NCBI RefSeq assembly: GCF_002915175.1
Contig: NZ_NXEJ01000008.1
Coordinates: 717,096 to 781,095, forward strand
DNA: 64,000 nucleotides
Source of the DNA: Agrobacterium rosae
Lineage (GTDB): Bacteria > Pseudomonadota > Alphaproteobacteria > Rhizobiales > Rhizobiaceae
Direction: 5' to 3'
Each line of letters starts with the position of its first letter. Position 1 is the stretch's first letter. The notes beneath the pieces are model-generated. The model searched no databases. It worked only from the letters and a program-made list of their open reading frames with translations, and was not told where the DNA came from. Shown here one piece after another: positions 36,150 through 44,195 of this stretch. The position numbers and the translations under genes were made by a program.

Positions 36150-38843
36150 ATGCCGACAACCGAGCCCTACGAGACGAACCGTCCCGACCCTGACGCATTG
36201 CTTGCCCTGGCGGATAAAGATCGCCGGGGCAAGTTGACGATTTTTCTGGGCGCAGCACCCGGTGTCGGCAAAACCTATGCGATGCTGAACCGCGCTCAGC
36301 GATTGCGTGCCGACGGAACGGAGATCGTCGTCGGGCTGGCAGAGACCCATGGCCGTAGCGAAACCTCGGCCCTTCTGGAAGGGCTGGAAATATTACCTCG
36401 CCTGTCGGTCTCCTACCACGGCAAGGAATTGCAGGAATTCGATCTCGATGGCGCGCTGGCCCGAAAGCCTCGCATCATCATCGTGGACGAACTGGCGCAT
36501 TCCAACCCGGAAGGCTTCCGGCACCCCAAGCGCTATCAGGATATTGACGAGCTCATCGATGCCGGTATCGACGTATGGACGGCGCTCAATATTCAGCATC
36601 TGGAAAGCCTGTCGGATCTCGTTGCCCAAATCACCGGCGTCAATGTGCGCGAGAGAATTCCCGATACGGTGCTGAAAAGGGCCGATGAAGTCCTGCTTGT
36701 GGACTTGCCGCCCGCAGAGCTGATCACCCGCCTGCAGGACGGCAAGGTCTATCTGCCCGCAAGCGCAAGACGCGCCGCCGATCGTTTCTTTCGGCTTGGA
36801 AATCTGACAGCGCTCAGAGAACTGGCGCTGCGGCGCACGGCGGACCGGGTGGACGATCAGATGATCGATTATCTGCGCCAGAACGCCATCGAAGGGCCAT
36901 GGGCGACGGGGGAGAGGCTTCTCGTCTGCATCGGTGCCGATGATCTGTCCGAAAAAGTCGTTCGCGTTGCCAGCCGCCTTGCCTCGGGCCTCAACGCGCC
37001 TTGGCTGGTCGTTAATATTTCCCATTCTGATCGGGAAACCATGAACGACGAAGATTTGCGGCGCATAGACGATACGTTCCGGCTGGCGGAAAAGCTGGGT
37101 GCCGAAACGCGGCGCGTCACCGGCAGCGATTTCGTGACCGAAATCATGAAACTCGCCAAGCGCGAACACGCCACACAAATCGTCATCGGATCCCATTGCC
37201 GTCAATGGTGGCGAAACCCGCTGCGCACAAGCCTTGCCGATGCGCTGACCCGCGAAACGAGCGGCATTGGCCTTCACCTCGTCACCGCCGATGAAAAGAC
37301 GTCGCATCGTGCCAAGCCAAAACCGGTCTGGCCGCGCCTCCCGACACTTGCAAAGCCCTTTGGCATCGCATTTTTATGTGTGCTGCCAGCCGCATTGATC
37401 GGCGCGCTGATCGACCGCATCGTTTATCTGCCGAATATTTCGCTTCTGTTTCTCATCGCCGTGCTCGGTGCCGCCACCTATGCCGGTTTCGCAGCCGCCT
37501 TGATGGCCGCGCTGCTGTCTGCGCTCTCCTATAATTTCTTCTTCATTCCGCCGCTCTACACCTTCACCATCGCCTCGCCGCACGAGGTTTTCGCGCTCTT
37601 TATCTTCGTCGTCGCAGCAGTTCTCGCGGGCAGCCTGGGCTCGCGTATCCGAGAACAGGCCAAGACGGCGCGCTCTCGTGCCGCCGCCATGCAGGCGCTT
37701 TATGACTTCGCCCGCAAACTGTCCGGCACTGCCGATGTCGATGAAGTCCTGTGGGCCGCCGTTACGCAGCTGCATGCAGGCATCAATCGCAACATCGTAC
37801 TGCTTCGGCCCAATGGCGATACGCTGGAGACCGCGGCTGCGTGGCCGCCGGATACGGAACTAGGCATTGCCGAGATCGCCGCAGCGCGCTGGGCCAACAC
37901 GAAAAAGGAACCAGCCGGTGCCGGCACCGGCACGTTGCCCAATTGCCGTTTCCAGTTCAGGCCGCTCACCAGCCCACACGGTGTTGTCGGCGTGTGTGGT
38001 TACGAGGTCGGCGATGAGGCGCTGGATTCCAACGCAGAGCGCATGTTTTCCGCCATCATCGACCAGACGGCGACGGCCATCGACCGCGCACGCCTCTCCT
38101 CCGAGAGTGCCGAACAGTCCCTTCGGCTGGAAAGCGAACGTTACCGGGATGCCCTGCTATCCTCCATCTCCCATGATCTGCGCACGCCACTTGCAACGAT
38201 CACCGGCGCGGTCACCAGTCTTCGCGAACTGGGGGAGCGTATGACGCCGGAAAGCCGCGACGATCTTTTGCAATCCATCGAGGAGGAGGGGGCAAGGCTC
38301 AGCCGTTTCGTGGCGAACCTTTTGGATATGACGAGGATTACGACAGGAACGCTGAAAGCCAAGCGTGACTGGGTGGATCTGGCTGACGTGGTGCGCTCGG
38401 CAACCGAACGGGCACGGAAATATTTTCCGGCCCAGACCTTCGAAACCGGTATCGCATCCGACCTGCCCTTGATGCGGGGCGACAGCGTTTTACTGGAACA
38501 GGTTCTGTTCAATCTTCTCGACAATGCTGCCAAATATGGGGGCGGTGAGCCTGTCAATATTTACGTCCGCAGAGATGGGAAAGAGGTGGCGATCTCCGTT
38601 ACCGATATGGGCAAGGGCATTCCCGCTGCCGATCTCGACCGCATTTTCGAGAAATTTTACCGGCGTTCAAAATCCGATGGCCGCTCTCCCGGAACCGGCC
38701 TTGGGCTTTCCATCGCCCGCGGCTTCGTGGAAGCGCTGGGCGGGCGCATCTATGCCGAAAGTCCCGCGGTCAGAAAGAGAGGCACTCGTATTGTCATGCG
38801 TTTTCCGATAGAGGAAAAAGGCCAGATTTCAGGAACATCATGA
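36150..38843 (+). CDS. kdpD: Potassium/osmotic sensor histidine kinase
   Basis: An 897-residue sensor. The N-terminal KdpD domain (about 25-235) contains the Walker-like FLGAAPGVGKTYAML and DELAHSNPEGFRHPKRYQD. A universal-stress-protein-like domain follows (about 250-375), then four transmembrane helices (about 405-500), a GAF-like region (about 525-650), and HisKA with phospho-acceptor His in SSISHDLRTPL. The ATPase domain has NLLDNAAKYGG and GTGLGLSIARGFVEALGG. It controls KdpE according to K+ and ionic strength. It shares ATGA with kdpE (4-bp overlap). Confidence 0.97.
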   Translation: MPTTEPYETNRPDPDALLALADKDRRGKLTIFLGAAPGVGKTYAMLNRAQRLRADGTEIVVGLAETHGRSETSALLEGLEILPRLSVSYHGKELQEFDLDGALARKPRIIIVDELAHSNPEGFRHPKRYQDIDELIDAGIDVWTALNIQHLESLSDLVAQITGVNVRERIPDTVLKRADEVLLVDLPPAELITRLQDGKVYLPASARRAADRFFRLGNLTALRELALRRTADRVDDQMIDYLRQNAIEGPWATGERLLVCIGADDLSEKVVRVASRLASGLNAPWLVVNISHSDRETMNDEDLRRIDDTFRLAEKLGAETRRVTGSDFVTEIMKLAKREHATQIVIGSHCRQWWRNPLRTSLADALTRETSGIGLHLVTADEKTSHRAKPKPVWPRLPTLAKPFGIAFLCVLPAALIGALIDRIVYLPNISLLFLIAVLGAATYAGFAAALMAALLSALSYNFFFIPPLYTFTIASPHEVFALFIFVVAAVLAGSLGSRIREQAKTARSRAAAMQALYDFARKLSGTADVDEVLWAAVTQLHAGINRNIVLLRPNGDTLETAAAWPPDTELGIAEIAAARWANTKKEPAGAGTGTLPNCRFQFRPLTSPHGVVGVCGYEVGDEALDSNAERMFSAIIDQTATAIDRARLSSESAEQSLRLESERYRDALLSSISHDLRTPLATITGAVTSLRELGERMTPESRDDLLQSIEEEGARLSRFVANLLDMTRITTGTLKAKRDWVDLADVVRSATERARKYFPAQTFETGIASDLPLMRGDSVLLEQVLFNLLDNAAKYGGGEPVNIYVRRDGKEVAISVTDMGKGIPAADLDRIFEKFYRRSKSDGRSPGTGLGLSIARGFVEALGGRIYAESPAVRKRGTRIVMRFPIEEKGQISGTS

Positions 38844-39544
38844 CACTTGCCCGCATTCTTGTCGTTGACGACGAACCCCAGATTCGGCGCTTTCTTCGGC
38901 CAGCACTTGCCGCTGCGGGATATGATGTCATCGAGGCCGAAAACGGCGCTGATGCACTGAAAGCCGTGGCGACGGCTGCGCCCGACGTCGTAATCCTCGA
39001 CTTGGGCCTGCCGGATATGGACGGTAAGGACGTCATCGCCAGTCTGCGCGGCTGGTCTACCATTCCCATCATAATCCTGTCTGCGCGTGACCGGGAGGCG
39101 GAAAAAATCGCAGCCCTCGATCTTGGCGCGGACGACTATATCGAAAAGCCTTTCCACATCGGCGAACTGACCGCACGTATCAGAACGGCCATGCGTCACC
39201 GTGCAAACGCCAGCAAAGACGTTCCGTCACTTGTGAACGCGGATGGCCTTATCATCGATATCGTTCATCGCGTCGTTTCCCGCAGTGGCAAATCCATTCG
39301 CCTGACGCCGAAGGAATATGATCTGCTCACGCTTCTTGCCCACCACGCTGGCCGTGTCGTTACCCATCGAACGCTTTTGACATCTGTGTGGGGTCCGGCT
39401 CATGAAGAGGACATGCATTATCTGCGCGTCTTCATAGGCCAACTCCGCCAGAAGATCGAACGTGATCCCTCTCAGCCGATAATAGTCCAAACCGAACCGG
39501 GTGTAGGATATCGGCTGGTCAGCGATGAAAGCTCAGATCATTAA
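38840..39544 (+). CDS. kdpE: Response regulator KdpE (OmpR family)
   Basis: The 234-residue response regulator has a receiver domain (1-120) with acidic pocket Asp10-Asp11, phospho-acceptor Asp54 (VILDLGLPDMDG) and Lys in YIEKPF. A C-terminal OmpR-type winged helix follows (RLTPKEYDLLTLLAHHAGRVVTHRTLL, LRVFIGQLRQKIE, EPGVGYRL). It probably binds the 11-bp-spaced repeats upstream of the operon. Its start overlaps the kdpD stop. It converges with the hybrid kinase gene, with a 34-bp gap. Confidence 0.96.
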   Translation: MTLARILVVDDEPQIRRFLRPALAAAGYDVIEAENGADALKAVATAAPDVVILDLGLPDMDGKDVIASLRGWSTIPIIILSARDREAEKIAALDLGADDYIEKPFHIGELTARIRTAMRHRANASKDVPSLVNADGLIIDIVHRVVSRSGKSIRLTPKEYDLLTLLAHHAGRVVTHRTLLTSVWGPAHEEDMHYLRVFIGQLRQKIERDPSQPIIVQTEPGVGYRLVSDESSDH

Positions 39545-39547
39545 CCC

Positions 39548-39589
39548 ATGTGGGACATGATACGCAAAGCAAGCCGCCTTATCCCACAT
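39548..39589. terminator. Weak inverted repeat between convergent kdpE and kinase genes
   Basis: ATGTGGGA (39548-39555) and TCCCACAT (39582-39589) could pair around a 26-nt loop. There is no T run and the right arm lies in the last codons of the kinase gene. A possible shared 3' structure only. Confidence 0.25.
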
Positions 39590-41654
39590 TAGTGGCGAGC
39601 ACCTTGGATATTTCACTTGCGAGCTGGTCCTGGGTGTAGGGTTTGCCCAGCCTGCTGATTTCAAGATCCATCCCATCTGGAAGGTCGGCGTAACCGGTCG
39701 CGATCAGAATAGGTAGATTTGGAACCAGTTCGCGCGCTTTGCGCGACAGTTCGGCACCGTTCATTCCGGGCATCGAAAAATCTGTCACAAGCAGATCGAA
39801 CGGTGCGGCGTTTGCCAGTATTTCAAGAGCCTGCTTGCCGGAACTGGCCTCAACGACCTCGTGCCCCAGGTCCTCCAGCATATCGACGGAACTCATGGCG
39901 ATCAGCGCGTCATCATCGACCATGAGAATTCTCAACTGCCTGTCCGTGGACGATGTCTGAGGAGTTTCAACAGGCATGGCCTGCTGCTTGTCATTGGCTT
40001 CATCGTCACTCACGGGAATCCAGAGCTCAGCAGTCGTTCCTTTACCCAAGGTACTTTGAAGGACGAGGGCACCCTTGAGCTGGAGAGCAAGTCCATGGAT
40101 CATCGACAAGCCGAGACCTGTTCCCTTGCCCAGTTCTTTCGTGGAAAAGAATGGATCGATTGCTTTCTTCAGTGTTTCTGCATCCATACCGGTTCCCGTA
40201 TCTGTCACTGACAGAACGACGTAGTCACCTGCCGCCAATTCCGGTGTAGAGCGCTGAAGCTTGTCTTCGCGAAGCCCAATGCTGATCGTCCCACCCTCGC
40301 GCATCGCGTCACGTGCGTTCACCACGAGGTTGAGGAGGGCAAGCTCGATCTGATTTGCGTCGCCCAATGCAAATGGCAGGTCCGTCCCCAAGCTCCGGTT
40401 CAGCGCGATGTTTGAACCGGCGGAGCGTCTGAGAAGATCATCCATGTCTTCAATTAGCCTCAGCATATTCACCGGCTTGACTTGAAGATCCTGTCTACGG
40501 GCAAAGGCGAGAAGGCGTTGGGTCAGCGAAGCACCTCTCTTGGCACCTTTCAACGCGCCATCTATCAGGCGCATAGCCTTCTCGTCGTAAGGCACATGTT
40601 TTGCCAAAAGCTCCAGATTGCCCATGACGGCCATCAACAGGTTGTTGAAATCGTGGGCAACGCCGCCCGTGAGTTGGCCAATGGCCTCCATCTTCAGAGC
40701 TTGGCGGAGCTGCTCTTCGGCCTTTTGCCGTTGCTCGACTTCTGCCATGACCTTTTCATGGGCCTGAAGAAGCTCTGCAGTCCGTTCGGCGACACGCAGC
40801 TCCAAGGTTTCATTTTCAAGCCGTTGCTTTTCGGCTGCTTCCTTTCGCGCGGTGATATCTGCCGAGACACCGACCATCTTGATGGCCACGCCGCGTCGGT
40901 CACGATAAAGCTGAGCTTTGATTTCTGCCCAATGTACGGACCTGTCCGGCCACACGATCCGGTATTCGATGGAGTATTCTTTGCCGTTCTCGATCGTATC
41001 GGCGACTTCGGCGCGCATACGTTCGCGATCATCCGGGTGAACGCTTTCGAGAAGATCCTCGTATTCGAACCGCGCTTCGGGAGGATAACCGAAAATGGAC
41101 TTGCATGTATCTGAGCAGACCAATGTCTTTGAGGCCAGATCGAGCTCCCAGGATCCCAGCCGGCCTGCGCTCAGTGCCGTCTGAAGCCAGAGTTCGCTAT
41201 CGGCAAGAGCCCCGATTTGGGATCTCGCGTCGAACTGGCGCAACCGGTTTCTGAAGGCGGTTCGCGAAACGCTGATGAAGGTCGTCGCATGGAACGGGCG
41301 CTCCACGAAGCTGACGTTCCCCAAAATTTCTGACAATCGCAACGCGGCCGGGTTGCGTTCAGGCCCGCCTCCGCGATGCGTCAAAACGATAAACGGCAGA
41401 TCCGACCAAGCGGGTTGGTTACCGATCCAGTCCGACAAAGGCCGCAAGTCTGTGGAGCGCAAGGTCTCTTCCGTGACGACCACGAATGCAACGTCGTCAT
41501 CGAGCGCTGACACCATGCCTGAGATCGTCTCGACAGATTTGGAATGAATTCCTTCTTCCGTGAGAAGCGACGCTGCAATTTGCGCATCCCGACCGGTCGG
41601 TGCATAGACAAGTGCCAAATGGCAGGGATCAAAAATTTTCGAGACCCCCCTCAT
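39579..41654 (-). CDS. PAS-containing hybrid histidine kinase, partner of KaiC
   Basis: The 691-residue soluble protein has no transmembrane segments. Domains in order: an N-terminal receiver-like domain (about 10-125) without the normal DD pair or phospho-Asp; a PAS_3 domain (about 155-275, [37 protein letters not shown]); a coiled coil (275-325); HisKA with [12 protein letters not shown]; the ATPase domain ([28 protein letters not shown]); and a C-terminal receiver (about 565-690) with phospho-acceptor Asp in [10 protein letters not shown]. Its first 26 bp overlap the end of the KaiC gene, so the two are translationally coupled. There is no DNA-binding output. Confidence 0.88.
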   Translation of the reverse strand: MRGVSKIFDPCHLALVYAPTGRDAQIAASLLTEEGIHSKSVETISGMVSALDDDVAFVVVTEETLRSTDLRPLSDWIGNQPAWSDLPFIVLTHRGGGPERNPAALRLSEILGNVSFVERPFHATTFISVSRTAFRNRLRQFDARSQIGALADSELWLQTALSAGRLGSWELDLASKTLVCSDTCKSIFGYPPEARFEYEDLLESVHPDDRERMRAEVADTIENGKEYSIEYRIVWPDRSVHWAEIKAQLYRDRRGVAIKMVGVSADITARKEAAEKQRLENETLELRVAERTAELLQAHEKVMAEVEQRQKAEEQLRQALKMEAIGQLTGGVAHDFNNLLMAVMGNLELLAKHVPYDEKAMRLIDGALKGAKRGASLTQRLLAFARRQDLQVKPVNMLRLIEDMDDLLRRSAGSNIALNRSLGTDLPFALGDANQIELALLNLVVNARDAMREGGTISIGLREDKLQRSTPELAAGDYVVLSVTDTGTGMDAETLKKAIDPFFSTKELGKGTGLGLSMIHGLALQLKGALVLQSTLGKGTTAELWIPVSDDEANDKQQAMPVETPQTSSTDRQLRILMVDDDALIAMSSVDMLEDLGHEVVEASSGKQALEILANAAPFDLLVTDFSMPGMNGAELSRKARELVPNLPILIATGYADLPDGMDLEISRLGKPYTQDQLASEISKVLATNVG

Positions 41655-43131
41655 TGGCAGGTGAAGGCAGACTGTCAGGCATCAGAACGGGGACGCCTCG
41701 CAAAACACCTTGAAATGCGGAAATCGGCTCTCCCAAGGTCAGACCATTTTGGTTGATCTTATATTCGCGAATGGTGTCTTCATGCATGCCGGTTCGTTTC
41801 TTTATGACGGAAACGGCTCTTCTCACGCGACCGACCGCCTCAAAATAACGCAGCAAAATAACGGTGTCTGCGAGATAGGTGACGTCAACCGGCGATTTCA
41901 TATCCCCAACGAGCCCATGCTGGGCAACCGTGAGAAACGTGTTGGCACCTTGTCTGTTCAAGAATTGCAGCAGTTCGTGCATGTGGAGAATAAGTGCGTT
42001 TTCTTCCGGCATGGCGGCCTGATAGCCGTTGATGCTATCGATCAGGACCGTTTTGACGTTTTCTGTCGTAACCCGATCTCTGACACGTTGGGCAAACTCC
42101 CCCGGTGAAAGCTCTGCCGCATCGACTTGCTCGATGTGCAACGCACCCTCATCCTGCATTTTCTGAAGATCGATGCCCATCTGCTTCATGCGTTCGAAAA
42201 GCAGACCGAGCTCTTCGTCAAAAATGAAGACCGCCGCTTTTTCCCCACGCTTGATGGCAGCAACAATGAATTGAAAACCGAAGGTGGATTTACCCGTCCC
42301 CGCAGGACCGATCAATAGGGTGCTCGAGCCGCGACTGACGCCTCCACCGAGCAATCCGTCAAGGCGGTCAATACCACTGCTCAGCATATCGCGTTTAAAT
42401 GATGTCTTGTGCTCGATCGCCCTCAGACGTGGAAACACGGCCACGCCACCGGTGCGGATGACGAAATCATGATATCCACCACGGTAGGCTTGCCCCCGAT
42501 ATTTCAGGATTCTGACACGGCGACGCTCCGATCCGTAATTGGGAGACAATTCCTCTAGGTGGATAACCCCGTGGACGACGCTGTGAACGGTCTTGTCCAG
42601 AACATCAGCCGTCAGGTCATCGAGCAGCAGAACGGTCGCGCCAGATTTCGAGAAATAGTGCTTCAACGCCAGTATCTGCCGACGATATCGCAAGGAACTC
42701 TGCGCCAGAAGTCGAATTTCCGACAGGCTGTCTATCACAACGCGGTCCGGCTTGACCCTCTCGAAGGCGCTAAAGATCAGCTTCGTCGTCTCGCCGAGCT
42801 CAAGATCGGAAGAATAGAGAAGGCTCTGTTGCTGGTCAGCATCAAGCAGGCTTTCAGGCGGTACAAGCTCGAATATCTCGATATTGTCATTCAAAGTCAT
42901 GTTGTGAGATGCAGCGCTGTCGCGCAATTCCGATTCAGATTCCGACAGGCTGACATACAGGCACCGCTCGCCATTGACCGCGCCCTCTATCAAAAACTGG
43001 AGAGAAATAGTTGTTTTGCCGGTACCGGGAGATCCCTCAAGCAAAAACACGTGACGCCGAGATAGACCTCCAGATAAAATATCATCCAGTCCTTCGACGC
43101 CCGTCATTGCCTTACTATTGATATCTCTCAT
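41629..43131 (-). CDS. kaiC: KaiC-like double-domain RecA-family ATPase
   Basis: The 500-residue protein carries two KaiC domains. CI has GSPGTGKT at 33-40 and CII has GPAGTGKS at 275-282, with the CII Glu pair at EEL (306-307). Cyanobacterial KaiC forms hexamers and autophosphorylates on adjacent Ser-Thr in CII; aligning DVTYLADTVILLRYFE with that region puts Thr418-Tyr419 there. No kaiA or kaiB gene is in the window. The downstream hybrid kinase gene overlaps it by 26 bp, suggesting a KaiC-kinase signalling pair for stress or daily timing. ATG 43131 follows AGGAACG. Confidence 0.9.
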   Translation of the reverse strand: MRDINSKAMTGVEGLDDILSGGLSRRHVFLLEGSPGTGKTTISLQFLIEGAVNGERCLYVSLSESESELRDSAASHNMTLNDNIEIFELVPPESLLDADQQQSLLYSSDLELGETTKLIFSAFERVKPDRVVIDSLSEIRLLAQSSLRYRRQILALKHYFSKSGATVLLLDDLTADVLDKTVHSVVHGVIHLEELSPNYGSERRRVRILKYRGQAYRGGYHDFVIRTGGVAVFPRLRAIEHKTSFKRDMLSSGIDRLDGLLGGGVSRGSSTLLIGPAGTGKSTFGFQFIVAAIKRGEKAAVFIFDEELGLLFERMKQMGIDLQKMQDEGALHIEQVDAAELSPGEFAQRVRDRVTTENVKTVLIDSINGYQAAMPEENALILHMHELLQFLNRQGANTFLTVAQHGLVGDMKSPVDVTYLADTVILLRYFEAVGRVRRAVSVIKKRTGMHEDTIREYKINQNGLTLGEPISAFQGVLRGVPVLMPDSLPSPANEGGLENF

Positions 43132-43182
43132 GGTCGTTCCTGTTTTCCGTCGTCATTAATGACTTTATCATCCGCAATAAAG

Positions 43183-43206
43183 ATCGATAGGTTTTATATT
43201 ATCGAT
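43183..43206. promoter_or_regulatory. Inverted repeat ATCGATA-N10-TATCGAT upstream of kaiC
   Basis: Perfect 7-bp arms with a 10-bp AT-rich spacer lie 52 bp upstream of the kaiC start. It is a candidate regulator site. In the same 390-bp gap (43132-43521), TTAGTCAAA occurs at 43373-43381 and 43424-43432 ahead of the outer-membrane protein gene; no gene is seen there. Confidence 0.45.
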
Positions 43207-43521
43207 TACGAAATGTTCGTCGTAGCGGTTCAGTTCCAATCGTTCATGGGGAAGGCAGGAAGTTCGTCGTGCAATACGAGCGCGTAATCCTGCATGCCTG
43301 CGGTCGATTTAAAACGTAGAGCGCGCGCACGCCAAATCTTGTTAACCCTTCGTTAGCTATGACGTTAAAGTTTTAGTCAAATTCTAATGGAATTGCGGAA
43401 CGGGTCTTATCTTTGTGCCATTCTTAGTCAAAACCGCAATCAGACGAGCAGTCGTAAATGCGTTTTGGAAATTCAATGGCCCACTCGGCCACCTCGAGTG
43501 TATAAGGTGTGGAGTTAACTT

Positions 43522-44148
43522 ATGTCGAAGACCCTGAAATCAATGGCAGTCGCAGCCCTCGCTTCTATCGCGGCATCCCCCGTGCTGGCAGCTGATATGG
43601 CGAACTACGAGGCTCCTCCCGCTTACAATGAGGCACCAAGCACCTCGTGGACAGGTGCATATGTCGGTGGTCACATCGGTGCGGCCATGCCAAGTGCCAA
43701 TCCGTTCAAAGGCGGTAAGGGTTTGGCCCTCGGTGCCCAGGGTGGCTATGACTACGATCTCGGGTCAGCCGTCGTTGGCGGTGAAGTCGAAGGAACCTAT
43801 CTGGGTGATGCCAAGCAGAAGGTTCCAAACGGCAACCTGCGTGAACGCTGGCGCGCTGCCGCCAAGGTCAGAGCCGGCGTCAAGCTGGACGACACGCTCG
43901 TCTACGGTACTGCCGGTTTGACCGTGACGAGCCTGCGTGACGGTGCCAATGTGACCGGACCGGATGGCATGAAAGAAGGCTACCTGCTCGGTGCCGGTGC
44001 GGAACACCGCTTCACGCCGCAAATCTCTGCGAAGGTTGAATACAACTACGTTGCGACGGACGATGTACGCACCTTTTCCAATGGTGTCGCATCCCACACG
44101 GATTTGAGCGATCATGTCGTCAAGGGCGGCGTCAACTACCGCTTCTAA
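43522..44148 (+). CDS. Outer-membrane beta-barrel protein (Omp25/opacity-like)
   Basis: A 208-residue protein with signal peptide (1-23, ending VLAA) and an eight-strand-barrel pattern starting SWTGAYVGGHIGAAM. Aromatic-alternating strands follow (GAQGGYDYDLGSAVVGGEVEG, AAAKVRAGVKLDDTLVYGTAGL, KVEYNYVATDDVR), ending in NYRF with the C-terminal Phe needed for BAM-dependent assembly. Rhizobiales carry several such Omp25/31-like proteins. It is monocistronic, ending in a strong terminator. Confidence 0.92.
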   Translation: MSKTLKSMAVAALASIAASPVLAADMANYEAPPAYNEAPSTSWTGAYVGGHIGAAMPSANPFKGGKGLALGAQGGYDYDLGSAVVGGEVEGTYLGDAKQKVPNGNLRERWRAAAKVRAGVKLDDTLVYGTAGLTVTSLRDGANVTGPDGMKEGYLLGAGAEHRFTPQISAKVEYNYVATDDVRTFSNGVASHTDLSDHVVKGGVNYRF

Positions 44149-44158
44149 GATCATTGAA

Positions 44159-44186
44159 GGGCGGCGGATTGAATAGTCCGCCGCCC
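44159..44186. terminator. Strong terminator between convergent omp and FGE genes
   Basis: GGGCGGCGGA (44159-44168) and TCCGCCGCCC (44177-44186) form a perfect 10-bp stem with an 8-nt loop, followed by ATCGTTTTC. It sits 10 bp after the omp gene and may serve both directions. Confidence 0.85.
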
Positions 44187-44195
44187 ATCGTTTTC

